Part shown: one piece after another, positions 34,320 through 42,944 of the stretch
How positions within the stretch are numbered: the first letter of the stretch is position 1
Layout: every line of letters starts with the position of its first letter
Assembly: GCF_003443655.1 (NCBI RefSeq)
Contig: NZ_CP031941.1
Coordinates: 1,421,501-1,485,500 of the forward strand
Length of the DNA stretch: 64,000 bases
Source of the DNA: Nostoc sphaeroides
GTDB taxonomy: Bacteria; Cyanobacteriota; Cyanobacteriia; Cyanobacteriales; Nostocaceae
Direction of reading: 5' to 3'
Notes under the pieces: model-generated
Seen by the model: the letters and a program-made list of their open reading frames with translations, nothing else
What the model was told of the DNA's origin: nothing
The model's database searches: none
Made by a program: the position numbers and the translations under genes

Positions 34320-35213
34320 ATGGTACTTTACAAATTACAAGATTTTGAGCCTAACTATCGCGATACATTTGAAGGTCACGATATTAATGGACTTGGGGTT
34401 TATACACAAGGAACTGATGAAAAAGTTGGTACTGTCAGCGATGTTTTAGTGGATGAAGAAGGTCATTTCCGCTATCTAGTCGTTGATTTAGGCTTCTGGA
34501 TTTTTGGTAAAAAAGTGTTACTACCAATTGCTCGTACCCGTATTGACTATAATGTTGATCGCGTCTATACAATTGGCTTGACTAGAGAGCAAGCAGAAGA
34601 TTTACCCGAGTTCAGTGAACGCGAAGCGCTTGATTATGATTATGAAGAACGGGTGCGTGGGGTATATCGCCAACCCGCAGACTACGTACAACCTGTAGAT
34701 GCATCATTACCATTGGAAGCGATCGCACCACTGGATGGAACCTATCAGCAGCCGGTTACGCCAACTTACAATCGTGATAGCTACAATTACGAACAAGAGC
34801 CTTCTTTATTCGGGTTAAATGAGCAAGATCATCAAACTTTGAGATTGTATGAAGAACGGCTAATTGCCAGCAAACGTCGCCAAAAAACTGGAGAAGTAAC
34901 GATCGGTAAGCACGTTGAGACTGATACTGCACGCGTTGCAGTGCCAATAGAAAGAGAGCGAGTTGTAATTGAACGTGTAACTCCAGCAGATGCAGGTACT
35001 GCCGTTTCTGGGCGTGAAGCAGACTTCCGTGAAGGCGAAGTTGCTCGCATAGAAATTCACGAAGAAACTCCTGAAATTCGCAAAGAAGCATTTTTGCGTG
35101 AAGAAGTCAGAGTTAGAAAAGTGGTTGATCAAGAGACAGTTGAAACTCAAGAAACCGTGCGTCGTGAAGAGTTAGATGTGAATTCTGGTAATCTTCCCAT
35201 TGAAGAACGCTAA
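34320..35213 (+). CDS. PRC-barrel plus DUF2382 protein, tandem paralogue
   Basis: This 297-residue protein is a clear paralogue of the preceding gene: the same N-terminal KLQDFEPNYRDTFEGHDINGL and the same PRC-barrel (DEKVGTVSDVLVDEEGHFRYLVVD). It has a longer Pro-containing linker (about residues 120-155) and the same DUF2382 part (LYEERLIASKRRQKTGEVTIGKHVETDTARVAVPIERE). The ribosome site GAGGAAAATATA precedes the ATG. The third DUF2382 gene downstream is more distant. The cluster may form one stress-responsive locus, but each gene seems to have its own leader. Confidence 0.88.
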   Translation: MVLYKLQDFEPNYRDTFEGHDINGLGVYTQGTDEKVGTVSDVLVDEEGHFRYLVVDLGFWIFGKKVLLPIARTRIDYNVDRVYTIGLTREQAEDLPEFSEREALDYDYEERVRGVYRQPADYVQPVDASLPLEAIAPLDGTYQQPVTPTYNRDSYNYEQEPSLFGLNEQDHQTLRLYEERLIASKRRQKTGEVTIGKHVETDTARVAVPIERERVVIERVTPADAGTAVSGREADFREGEVARIEIHEETPEIRKEAFLREEVRVRKVVDQETVETQETVRREELDVNSGNLPIEER

Positions 35214-35236
35214 ATAACAGAGTCATTAGTTACTAA

Positions 35237-35357
35237 GGGAACTCCAAAAAATAAATTATTCCACATTAAAGTCGTTGACTGTTGACTGAAAATTCGTGAA
35301 CCGTCAACGGTCAACAGTGAACAATAGCAATGGAATATTTTTTTACTTGGAAGTCCC
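35237..35357. mobile_element. 121-bp MITE-like element, GGGAACTCC family, TAA duplication
   Basis: GGGAACTCCAAAAAATAAATT ... ATTTTTTTACTTGGAAGTCCC is flanked by TAA on both sides (35234-35236, 35358-35360). The centre contains gttgactgttgactg and cgtcaacggtcaacagtgaac modules. It lies between two DUF2382 genes. Confidence 0.85.
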
Positions 35358-35570
35358 TAACTAATGACTAATAATTAATTCGACACAGTACAGGTGAGGC
35401 TGTAAAATTAGCTTTACCTGTGCTTCCAATAACTAATACAACTTTAGATTTTGGATTGCGAATATTAATATGGGTTAGATAAATACTGTCGCAAACATTA
35501 TCTAAATGGTATTTAGATAATCAATACATTTAATTTAGCTAACTAGAAAACAATTCATAAACTTTGCACT

Positions 35571-36479
35571 ATGAATAGCCAACCGATGACAAAAAACATT
35601 GGACAGGCAAACTCGGACTCTCAGACTAGCACCTCATTAGCAGATTTAAGAAAGAAGGTGAATAATTTTGCTGTGTTCGATCAGCAAGGCCAGCTAGTAG
35701 GAGTAGTTCATGACTTAATTGTGGATGCTAATCGCCGATTAAACTTAGTTATATCTAATCAAGTCAATCAACAAACTCTAGAATCTGGTCAGCAGTTAGC
35801 TGATAAACATCCTTCTTTATTTAGGTTGCAAAGCCAGAGAATAAAAAAAATAGACAAGCCGACTAAATCTGTTTTCATAGACTTAAGTAAATCAGAAATC
35901 GAATATATGCCTGAATATTTAGAAACAGAAACACCAGGCGATAGCACAATATCAGAAAACTCAACTGAGCAATTAGGTAATTATCAAACTACAAATAGCC
36001 CAGTTGAGCCAGTAAATATAGATGAGGCTACGGAAGAACAGATTATTCGTTTACTAGAAGAACGACTAGTTGTTGAAAGCAGTAAACGTAAAGTTGGTGA
36101 GGTGATTGTTCGCAAAGAAATCGAAACCCGGATGATACAAGTTCCTGTCCGGCGCGAAAAGTTGATTGTAGAACAAATTAGCCCAGAACATAAACAACTT
36201 GCAGAAATTGATTTAGGAGAAGAGGAAATTTCTGGTATTGACTTAACGGAAGTAGAAAGACTTGAAGTTCAGCATTTTGGCAGTGGTTTAATGGTAAGTG
36301 GTGAATTTAGCTCACCTAAAACTGCTAGTTTATTGTTGAATGCGATCGCACTAGAGCAAAATCACGGCTGCAACCAGGTGCGAGTGACCATCGCTGTTGA
36401 AGATGAGTCACACCAGAAAAAATACCAGGAGTGGTTTGACCGATGTTCTAAAGGTCAGCAACCAAACCCTGAAAAATGA
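35571..36479 (+). CDS. DUF2382 domain protein with degenerate PRC-barrel
   Basis: The 302-residue protein has an N-terminal PRC-like region (VFDQQGQLVGVVHDLIVDANRRLNLVIS), a DUF2382 half-domain (IIRLLEERLVVESSKRKVGEVIVRKEIETRMIQVPVRREKLIVEQI), and a C-terminal segment with alternating hydrophobic pattern (TASLLLNAIALEQNHGCNQVRVTIAVEDE). It shares family architecture but little direct sequence with its two upstream neighbours, so the cluster combines an old and a recent duplication. It has no signal peptide and is probably cytoplasmic. Confidence 0.8.
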   Translation: MNSQPMTKNIGQANSDSQTSTSLADLRKKVNNFAVFDQQGQLVGVVHDLIVDANRRLNLVISNQVNQQTLESGQQLADKHPSLFRLQSQRIKKIDKPTKSVFIDLSKSEIEYMPEYLETETPGDSTISENSTEQLGNYQTTNSPVEPVNIDEATEEQIIRLLEERLVVESSKRKVGEVIVRKEIETRMIQVPVRREKLIVEQISPEHKQLAEIDLGEEEISGIDLTEVERLEVQHFGSGLMVSGEFSSPKTASLLLNAIALEQNHGCNQVRVTIAVEDESHQKKYQEWFDRCSKGQQPNPEK

Positions 36480-36500
36480 ATTAGTTTCTCGCTGATTGTT

Positions 36501-36531
36501 AGGGTGGGCATTGCACACCCTCTTTTTTTTT
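36501..36531 (+). terminator. intrinsic terminator after third DUF2382 gene
   Basis: AGGGTG-ggcattgca-CACCCT is followed by a run of nine T, 22 bp after the stop codon. This is a textbook Rho-independent terminator for the plus strand. Confidence 0.85.
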
Positions 36532-36577
36532 GCTGATTTAAGAAAAGAAAGTTGAAATTTCCGTTCCCTTACAGATA

Positions 36578-36775
36578 ATACCATTTCATATAATAATGAT
36601 ACAAACACGTTCGTAGGGGCATGGCATTGCCATGCCCTTACGATAAATCTACAGCAGATTGCAAGTTGGTGAGGTACAGATAATTGTAAGGGCATGGCAG
36701 TGCCATGCCCCTACGGGTGTACCTCATTTACCTGAAATACGCTGTATATGTATCAGGATTTTCGGGAATTGGTAT
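36578..36775. repeat. nested repeats: TA-target MITE inside ATACC-type repeat
   Basis: The outer repeat (ATACCATTTCAT...GAATTGGTAT) is interrupted at 36652-36744 by a CAGC-ended element flanked by TA. Sister copies of the outer repeat (6301, 62943) read through as aaatctatatgtatc, so the empty site and the TA duplication are directly visible. The inner element equals the solo copy at 16824-16920. Confidence 0.88.
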
Positions 36776-36843
36776 AAGTGCAATGTCTCCAAAGCAACTT
36801 AATTTACAATACTAAGCAGTTGCCGTTCTTTTGGCTACTTGCC

Positions 36844-37767
36844 ATGAAATTTCGACTGAAGAGACTTTCACTGAAGAAAAAACAGCGTCTGATCCCACCT
36901 ATTCAGATTCAAGTTCGAGATGGAAAAGTTGAGATTATGGGTATGGGTGCATGGCATTCTTACTGGCGCGATCCCTACCATCTGCTGCTAACGATTCCCT
37001 GGACTGGCTTTATAATCCTGATTTGTACTTTCTATATAACTATTAATGCTCTATTTGCCCTAGCTTACTTGATCGGAGGAGATTGTATTGCTAACGCCCG
37101 ACCTGGCTCTTTTTTAGATGTCTTTTTCTTTAGCGTGCAAACCCTAGCATCCATCGGCTATGGGGCAATGTATCCTAAAACAACTTACGCCAACATTATT
37201 GTCACCATTGAAGCAATGATCGGTTTGGTGGGAATTGCTGTGATGACGGGACTAGCGTTTGCTCGATTCTCCCGACCTACAGCCCGTGTGCTTTTTAGTC
37301 GTGTAGCAGTGATTACACCTCATAATGCAATGCCTACTCTCATATTTCGCAGCGCTAATCAGCGTCGCAATATGATTCTGGAGGCGCAGATGCGAGTCTA
37401 CTTAATGCGCGACGATATAACCTCAGAAGGGCAGTTCATGCGTCGGTTCTACGACCTGAAACTGCTGAGGAACCAAACACCTAGCTTCACCTTAAGCTGG
37501 TCGGTGATGCATGTCATTGATGAGTTTAGTCCTTTATATGGGATGACACCAGAATCGTTAACCCAGACAAATACTATACTAATCGTCTCTTTGAGTGGCA
37601 TTGATGAAACGGTTGCACAGGTTGTCCATGCCCGTCATACTTATGGTGCTAATGATATTTTGTGGAATAATCAATTTGTCGATATCTTCCATCACACACC
37701 CGATGGACATCGCTACATTGATTACAACCGCTTCCACGATGTTTTACCTTTAGATGAAAACAGTTGA
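36844..37767 (+). CDS. inward-rectifier (KirBac-type) potassium channel
   Basis: The 307-residue membrane protein (start ATG 36844) has an N-terminal slide-helix region (WHSYWRDPYHLLLTIPW), outer helix TM1 (FIILICTFYITINALFALAYLI), and a pore with selectivity filter TLASIGYGAMYPKT. Inner helix TM2 (IIVTIEAMIGLVGIAVMTGLAFARFSRP) follows, and then a cytoplasmic immunoglobulin-like domain (VLFSRVAVITPHN ... LSWSVMHVIDEFSPLYGMTPESL). It should form tetrameric K+ channels in the plasma membrane. The filter SIGYG replaces the more common TIGYG. The frame is open 66 bp upstream, across the edge of the repeat block, but ATG 36844 suits the family. Confidence 0.93.
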   Translation: MKFRLKRLSLKKKQRLIPPIQIQVRDGKVEIMGMGAWHSYWRDPYHLLLTIPWTGFIILICTFYITINALFALAYLIGGDCIANARPGSFLDVFFFSVQTLASIGYGAMYPKTTYANIIVTIEAMIGLVGIAVMTGLAFARFSRPTARVLFSRVAVITPHNAMPTLIFRSANQRRNMILEAQMRVYLMRDDITSEGQFMRRFYDLKLLRNQTPSFTLSWSVMHVIDEFSPLYGMTPESLTQTNTILIVSLSGIDETVAQVVHARHTYGANDILWNNQFVDIFHHTPDGHRYIDYNRFHDVLPLDENS

Positions 37768-37779
37768 AATGCCTGAAAG

Positions 37780-37974
37780 TTACTTTACAGTCTGATTGAG
37801 TGGAGCTTGTAAGGGTTTAACGACAACCCGACCATTTTCAACTACAGTGCAACTTTTAACCATGCTCTTGCTGGGGTTAACTGGCACATCCTGGCATTGG
37901 TTTTGGTGAGAAATATTTTGCTCCTGTTGTTGATTGAGGACGACAACACAAGAGGGGCAGGAGGAAAAGGACAT
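37780..37974 (-). CDS. hypothetical 64-residue protein
   Basis: A short frame begins MSFSSCPSCVVVLNQQQEQN, has a CPSC pair and ends PLQAPLNQTVK. It fills the gap between two plus-strand genes on the opposite strand, with only a weak ribosome site. The composition is not that of a repeat and there is no other gene in the gap, so a small protein is plausible but unproved. Confidence 0.35.
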   Translation of the reverse strand: MSFSSCPSCVVVLNQQQEQNISHQNQCQDVPVNPSKSMVKSCTVVENGRVVVKPLQAPLNQTVK

Positions 37975-38051
37975 ATAAAATATTTTGATCTCTATATCTA
38001 TTATCGCCTTACTGATGCTATTTGGCTGAAAAATTTGTGTGGGTTTTTGTA

Positions 38052-39764
38052 ATGAAAAAATTTCTGAGATACCTGGGTTTAGGTTTTCTATCTACGTTTT
38101 TGACTGCAACTCCTGGATTGGGAGCTGAACGCATTAACTTTTATTACCCTCCCTTCGGCGAATTCTCCTTGTCTGTGGACTCGCTGGAAACTTTTGCAAA
38201 AGTTGGCAAAATCGATCAAGATTTTTCATTTTATGCTAGCCGTGCTACGCCCCAACAACTCGCTCAACTGCGGGAGCTGCTTCAGCAAAGGTTCAATGTC
38301 ACTCCTACATTAGTATCTCAAGTTACCTACTCACCTATAGGCGAAGAAGTGGTGCAACAGCTAGGAAAATTACTCCTCACTGAGTCTCGACAGAATGGCT
38401 TCTATGCCATACGTGCCTCTTTGATTTTGGCTGCTGCCGATCGAGAAGGTTTAACGGTTGTAAATTTGCTGCGGAAATTTCCTAGCAATACTGTCCGGGT
38501 GAATTTTACAGAGGGGTTAAAGATAGTTGATGACTTGTCACAATTGCTCAAAAAAAGAGATGAAGTTTTTGCCTCTCTTCAAAAAGAAGCGATCGCTCAA
38601 TCAGCCAATTCAAAAACTGACTTATCACAACAGCCAGATTTGCGATCGCCTGGAAAATTTCGCTGGCAGAAAAAAACCTTCGAGCTAAATGACTTTTCTC
38701 GCAATCGCCGTCTACCCGTAGATATTTATCTGCCGGAAGCCGGTTCACAAAACACTAAAGAACTTTCCTCGCCTCCCTTTCCTCTGATTGTAATTTCTCA
38801 TGGCCTCGCCTCAGACCGCTCTACCTTTGTCTACCTGGCTGAACATCTAGCATCATACCGTTTTGCCGTTGCTGTACTGGAACACCCTGGTAGTAATGCC
38901 GAACGCTTTCAACAATATTTTGCGGGTTTGGCAGGAGCGCCAGATCCAACAGAATTTATCAATCGACCTTTGGATATCAAATATCTCCTCAATGAACTCG
39001 AACGTCTGGACAAATCTGATCCCAGCCTCCAAGGAAAACTCAATTTTCAGCAAATTGGCGCGATCGGTCAATCCTTTGGTGGTTATACCGTTTTGACTCT
39101 AGCAGGAGCAAAGATTAACTTTAACCAACTGAGGCAAAACTGTAATTCTAATTATTCATCCTTTAATTTGTCGCTCTTGTTGCAGTGTGAAGCAAATAAA
39201 TTACCCTTAAGAAATTACGAACTCAAAGACGATCGCATCAAGGTGATCATGGCGATTAATCCAATTGACAGCTTAGTTTTGGGTGAGGCCGGAGTGAGTC
39301 AAATTAAAATTCCGGTAATGCTGGTAGCAGGTAGTCAAGATATTTTTGCCCCACCTGTATTTGAGCAGATTCGCCCCTTTACCTGGCTTTCTAACTCCAA
39401 TAAGTATCTAGCTTTGATCGAAAACGCCACCCACTTTTCGGCGATCGGAGAAACTACTTCTGGAAATAATGTCTTACCAGTGCCAGCTGCCTTGCTGGGC
39501 CCCGATCGCGCCCCTGTTTATTCCTATCTCAACGCCCTCAGCGTAGCTTTTTTGTCAACCCATCTCCTTAACCGCCCTGAATACCGTTCCTATTTACAGC
39601 CTTCCTACGCCAAATTTATCAGTAAAGAACCGCTTAATCTCAGTATTTTACAGTCGTTGTCGGCAGATCAATTCAATCAAATTTGGAATGGATCAGCCCC
39701 TTTGGAGAAGTCAAAAGTTGACCCTGAGCGCAGTCGAAGGGTCAAAAGTCAAATTAAGGATTAA
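38052..39764 (+). CDS. alpha/beta hydrolase with N-terminal DUF1400
   Basis: The 570-residue exported protein has a signal peptide (MKKFLRYLGLGFLSTFLTATPGLGA), a DUF1400 domain (about residues 25-165, FYYPPFGEFSLSVDSLETFAK), and a platelet-activating-factor-acetylhydrolase-like alpha/beta hydrolase. The nucleophile motif is IGQSFGGYT and the acid and His regions are VAGSQDIFAPP and NATHFS. Family knowledge: cyanobacterial lipase/esterase-like enzymes; the substrate is not known. The ATG at 38052 is preferred over an upstream TTG. The C-terminal VDPERSRRVKSQIKD is encoded by a dispersed repeat and extends the frame into the 3' end of the convergent gene (11-bp overlap). Confidence 0.88.
   Translation: MKKFLRYLGLGFLSTFLTATPGLGAERINFYYPPFGEFSLSVDSLETFAKVGKIDQDFSFYASRATPQQLAQLRELLQQRFNVTPTLVSQVTYSPIGEEVVQQLGKLLLTESRQNGFYAIRASLILAAADREGLTVVNLLRKFPSNTVRVNFTEGLKIVDDLSQLLKKRDEVFASLQKEAIAQSANSKTDLSQQPDLRSPGKFRWQKKTFELNDFSRNRRLPVDIYLPEAGSQNTKELSSPPFPLIVISHGLASDRSTFVYLAEHLASYRFAVAVLEHPGSNAERFQQYFAGLAGAPDPTEFINRPLDIKYLLNELERLDKSDPSLQGKLNFQQIGAIGQSFGGYTVLTLAGAKINFNQLRQNCNSNYSSFNLSLLLQCEANKLPLRNYELKDDRIKVIMAINPIDSLVLGEAGVSQIKIPVMLVAGSQDIFAPPVFEQIRPFTWLSNSNKYLALIENATHFSAIGETTSGNNVLPVPAALLGPDRAPVYSYLNALSVAFLSTHLLNRPEYRSYLQPSYAKFISKEPLNLSILQSLSADQFNQIWNGSAPLEKSKVDPERSRRVKSQIKD
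39720..39743. repeat. small dispersed repeat at hydrolase 3' end
   Basis: gaccctgagcgcagtcgaagggtc is an imperfect palindrome. Relatives lie at 11036 (cccttcgactacgctcaggg) and 41316 (cttcggctacgctcag). It encodes DPERSRRV in frame. Confidence 0.7.
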
Positions 39765-40335
39765 TTTCTTCACAAAACCATTCTTGATTTTCATCCCGGC
39801 GATAAAACCTTCTATTTTGTGGTTCGCCGCGTAATTCTAAGTGGTCTAGTTGCACTGGATCGAGTAGCAGTAGACAAAAATTAGGCAATGGCTGCACGGG
39901 GTCGGGTGCTGGTGGTGTAAAAGCTTCTGGGTTTTCAATGGGTTTACCAGGATGCGGCCAAGCAAACTGTAAACGTGCAGCATCACTCAGTTCTTGCCAA
40001 ATGGAAATGCGGGCTGGCTGTAAATCTTGGTGCGAATCATCATTACCTACCAGAGTCAAACAGCCAGTGATTCGGAATTGTTCGCGTGTATTGGGGAAGT
40101 ACCAGCAAACTTCTGCCCAAGGTTGTTGCTGTATCTGGTCGGCTTTAGCGCTACGAGTATCAGTAATAAATTTTAGCTGGTTTGTATCTTCTAGAAAACC
40201 GCGAAAGACTAGGGTACGATTAGCGGGACGACCGTTCGGCTGCACTGTTGCTAGTTGGAGGTAACGGGCATAAACAAGGCTGCGGTTGCGATGGAGTGCA
40301 TGAGCGATCGCGCTTCGCCAAGGAGCAAGAGTCAT
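39754..40335 (-). CDS. Alr4036-type FMN-binding pyridoxamine oxidase-like protein
   Basis: The 193-residue protein matches the pyridoxamine-5'-phosphate-oxidase-like FMN-binding family known from Nostoc (Alr4036 type): LATVQPNGRPANRTLVFRGF, LKFITDTRSAKADQI, AEVCWYFPNTREQFRITG and the C-terminal WFCEEINP. It binds FMN in a split barrel. Whether it oxidises PNP/PMP or another substrate is uncertain. Its stop overlaps the 3' end of the convergent hydrolase gene by 11 bp. Confidence 0.9.
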   Translation of the reverse strand: MTLAPWRSAIAHALHRNRSLVYARYLQLATVQPNGRPANRTLVFRGFLEDTNQLKFITDTRSAKADQIQQQPWAEVCWYFPNTREQFRITGCLTLVGNDDSHQDLQPARISIWQELSDAARLQFAWPHPGKPIENPEAFTPPAPDPVQPLPNFCLLLLDPVQLDHLELRGEPQNRRFYRRDENQEWFCEEINP

Positions 40336-40414
40336 TATAAATTTCCGTACCTAATTATTGAGTATACTACTGTTAACAAAAGAAAAACACAAATTTTCTA
40401 AATATATATAATAA

Positions 40415-41308
40415 ATGGTTACAATTCCAATAATAGATTTAACTGCCTTTAACAATGGCAACACAATAACTCGGCAAAATATTATCAAACAAATCTATCA
40501 AGCTTGCCATGAAATTGGCTTCATTTACTTGCAGAATTCAGGAATATCAAAAGACATAATCAGGCAAGTATTTACTTACAGCAAATATTTCTTCAATTTA
40601 CCCTTAGAAGTTAAGCAAAAGCAAGCTTGGAGTGATGAGTTTAATAATACAGGATACGTCGGTATTGAGAGAGAACGTCTTGACCCGAACAAACCAGGCG
40701 ACTTGAAGGAGGCGTTTAATGTAAACAAACAAGCGGCTATAAAAATAGATGCTTCTATTGTCGCCTTTTATGATAGTTGTACAGAACTTGCTAACACAGT
40801 GTTACAAGCTTATGCTTTGGCGTTGGAATTGCCAGAAGATTTTTTTATAAAAAGACACAATCAACAAAATCATACCTTGCGATCGCTCCATTATCCCCCA
40901 TTGCAGACACCACCCAAACCCGGACAGGTACGTGCTGGTGAGCATTCCGATTATGGCAGTATTACTTTACTTTTCCAAGATGACGTTGGCGGGTTGGAAG
41001 TACAGACAGCATCTGGTGAGTGGATTGCTGCACCTGCGATCGCTGATACTGTGGTAGTTAATACTGGCGATTTAATGCAACGATGGACAAATGATATGTT
41101 TTGCTCAACCAAGCATCGGGTAATGATTCCCAGTAATAACAAAGTGAAGCAGTCCCGTTATTCTATCGCTTTTTTCTGTCATCCTAATGATGATACAGAA
41201 ATAGCTTGTCTGGAAAGTTGCCAGAAAGAGAAATCGCCTATTTATCCCCCTATCTTGGCGGGAGAATATCTTTTAAGTCGTTTACAAGCAACTTATGGTA
41301 ATTCGTAA
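40415..41308 (+). CDS. 2-oxoglutarate/Fe(II) oxygenase, isopenicillin-N-synthase-like
   Basis: In this 297-residue enzyme, the N-terminal DIOX_N domain (IPIIDLTAFNNG ... CHEIGFIYLQNSGI) is followed by the jelly-roll oxygenase. Fe ligands are in GEHSDYGSITLL (His, Asp) and STKHRVM (His), and the 2-oxoglutarate-binding RxS lies in SRYSIAFF. The family includes ethylene-forming enzyme, gibberellin oxidases and many bacterial oxidases of unknown substrate. The start follows an A+T-rich leader without a clear ribosome site. Confidence 0.9.
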   Translation: MVTIPIIDLTAFNNGNTITRQNIIKQIYQACHEIGFIYLQNSGISKDIIRQVFTYSKYFFNLPLEVKQKQAWSDEFNNTGYVGIERERLDPNKPGDLKEAFNVNKQAAIKIDASIVAFYDSCTELANTVLQAYALALELPEDFFIKRHNQQNHTLRSLHYPPLQTPPKPGQVRAGEHSDYGSITLLFQDDVGGLEVQTASGEWIAAPAIADTVVVNTGDLMQRWTNDMFCSTKHRVMIPSNNKVKQSRYSIAFFCHPNDDTEIACLESCQKEKSPIYPPILAGEYLLSRLQATYGNS

Positions 41309-41481
41309 TTCGTAATACTTCGGCTACGCTCAGTACAAGTTCGTAATTCGTAATTAAAAAAGATATTTATAGCAACAGCCAACGTGGTTAAGACATTAAC
41401 AGATGATAAAACTTAGACACAACAAGACTTTTCACCCAATCCCCAGTCCCCAGTCCCCAGTCCCCAGTCCCTTGCTATAAT

Positions 41482-42615
41482 ATGAAAACCTACGACTGGA
41501 TTGTGGTTGGCGGTGGGATTGCGGGTGCTGCACTGGCTTATGAATTAGTAAAAACAGGTTTTGCTGTTCTTTTGTTGGAGCAATACGGCACACCACAGAA
41601 TGCAACTCGTTATAGTTATGGTGGGCTTGCTTATTGGTCGGGTACTACACCAGTAACTAGTCTATTGCGTGAAGAAGCGATCGCGCGTTACCATATCCTA
41701 TCTCAAGAGTTAGACGCTGATATCCAGTTTCGGGAACTAGATTTATTACTTACTATTTCAGCCGCTAATGACCCAGAAGCAACGGCTGCATCATATAATC
41801 ATTTTGCCATTCCACCCTGTTTATTGAGTGTCCAAGAAGCTTGTGAGTTGGAACCATTGCTAAATCGAGAGGCGATATCTGGTGCTTTAACTGTCAAACA
41901 CGGTCATATCCACCCAGAAAAAACATCACTTGCTTATATCCAAGCCTTTCTGCGTGCTGGGGGTGAAATGCAGATTACTCAAGTATTGCAAGTACTGCAA
42001 GATGGTGTAAAAACAACTACTGCAACTTTCCACAGTGCAAAGGTTGTCATCTGTGCGGGTGGACTCAGCCGCCAGCTTTTAAAATCTGCTGGTATTCCCG
42101 TCAAGCTGTATTTTACCCACGCAGAAATTATTGAAACTCCACCTGTGGATGTGCAGTTACGCACCTTAGTTATGCCAGCTAATCTGCAACGATTTCAACT
42201 AGAAGCTGAATCTACTCAAGTTGATGAATTGTGGAATCAACCAGGTAATGAGCCAGTACCGCCAATTTTAGATGCGGGGGCGATTCAGTTTCAAGATGGT
42301 AGCTTTCGCATCGGTCAAATTAGCCGCGTTCTCACAGATCCTTATGCCAAGGTAAACTCAGAGGCGAGTGAAAAGTGGTTGCGAAAAAGTGTCGGTGAAG
42401 TTTTACCAGCTTTGGAGAATTTACCAGGAACTTGGCATCATTGCTTGGTGGCATTTAGTAGCGATCGCCTACCCTTGATTGGTACTATCCCAGGTATGAA
42501 GAGCGTTTATCTATTCTCTGGTTTTAGCAATCCTTTGGTGATTATACCACCTTTGGCAAAGCGCTTTGCTAATTTTGCATCTGGCAAGGAAGATGAGATT
42601 ATTATCCAGCTATAG
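41482..42615 (+). CDS. FAD-dependent oxidoreductase (DAO family)
   Basis: This 377-residue flavoprotein has an N-terminal dinucleotide-binding VVGGGIAGAALAYELV, a substrate domain with HGHIHPEKTSLAYIQAF, a second GxG segment (AKVVICAGGLSRQLLKSAG) and a C-terminal FAD contact (FSSDRLPLIGTIPGMKSVYLFSGFSNPLVIIPPLA). It most resembles amino-acid or sarcosine oxidases and thiamine-type glycine oxidases; the substrate is open. CCCCAGT heptanucleotide repeats lie directly upstream (41440-41472) and downstream (42665-42700) of the gene. The urea transporter starts 330 bp downstream, but no functional link is evident. Confidence 0.88.
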   Translation: MKTYDWIVVGGGIAGAALAYELVKTGFAVLLLEQYGTPQNATRYSYGGLAYWSGTTPVTSLLREEAIARYHILSQELDADIQFRELDLLLTISAANDPEATAASYNHFAIPPCLLSVQEACELEPLLNREAISGALTVKHGHIHPEKTSLAYIQAFLRAGGEMQITQVLQVLQDGVKTTTATFHSAKVVICAGGLSRQLLKSAGIPVKLYFTHAEIIETPPVDVQLRTLVMPANLQRFQLEAESTQVDELWNQPGNEPVPPILDAGAIQFQDGSFRIGQISRVLTDPYAKVNSEASEKWLRKSVGEVLPALENLPGTWHHCLVAFSSDRLPLIGTIPGMKSVYLFSGFSNPLVIIPPLAKRFANFASGKEDEIIIQL

Positions 42616-42828
42616 GACTCATATTTGATTTTTGAACAAAACTCAGTACACCTTTATTCTTTGTTCCCAGTCCCCAGTCCCCAATCCCCAGTCCCTTACC
42701 TCTACAAGTGATTCAGAAATCAAATCGGATTGCTATATCTCTTCATCGCGGACAATAATTTCACAATCCTAAGCTTAACAAAGATTAATATTGTAAAGTT
42801 ATTTTTTTGTTACAAAATCATCTATTTT

Positions 42829-42871
42829 GTATAATAAGTAACTTTTTACTAGTAACTTATCGCACTATCAT
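42829..42871 (+). promoter_or_regulatory. candidate NtcA site and -10 box of urt operon
   Basis: GTA-N8-AAC (42829-42842) differs by one base from the NtcA consensus GTA-N8-TAC. It is followed after 23 bp by TATCAT (42866-42871), a -10-like box at the spacing typical of NtcA-activated promoters. Urea transporter genes of Nostoc-type cyanobacteria are known to be under nitrogen control. A separate TATAAT overlaps the site at 42830-42835. Confidence 0.4.
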
Positions 42872-42944
42872 CACACTTTAAAGTTTAATATTGTCAGCTT
42901 TGTATTGAGTTGGTTGATTGATCAAGAGGAAAATTCATAAAAAG

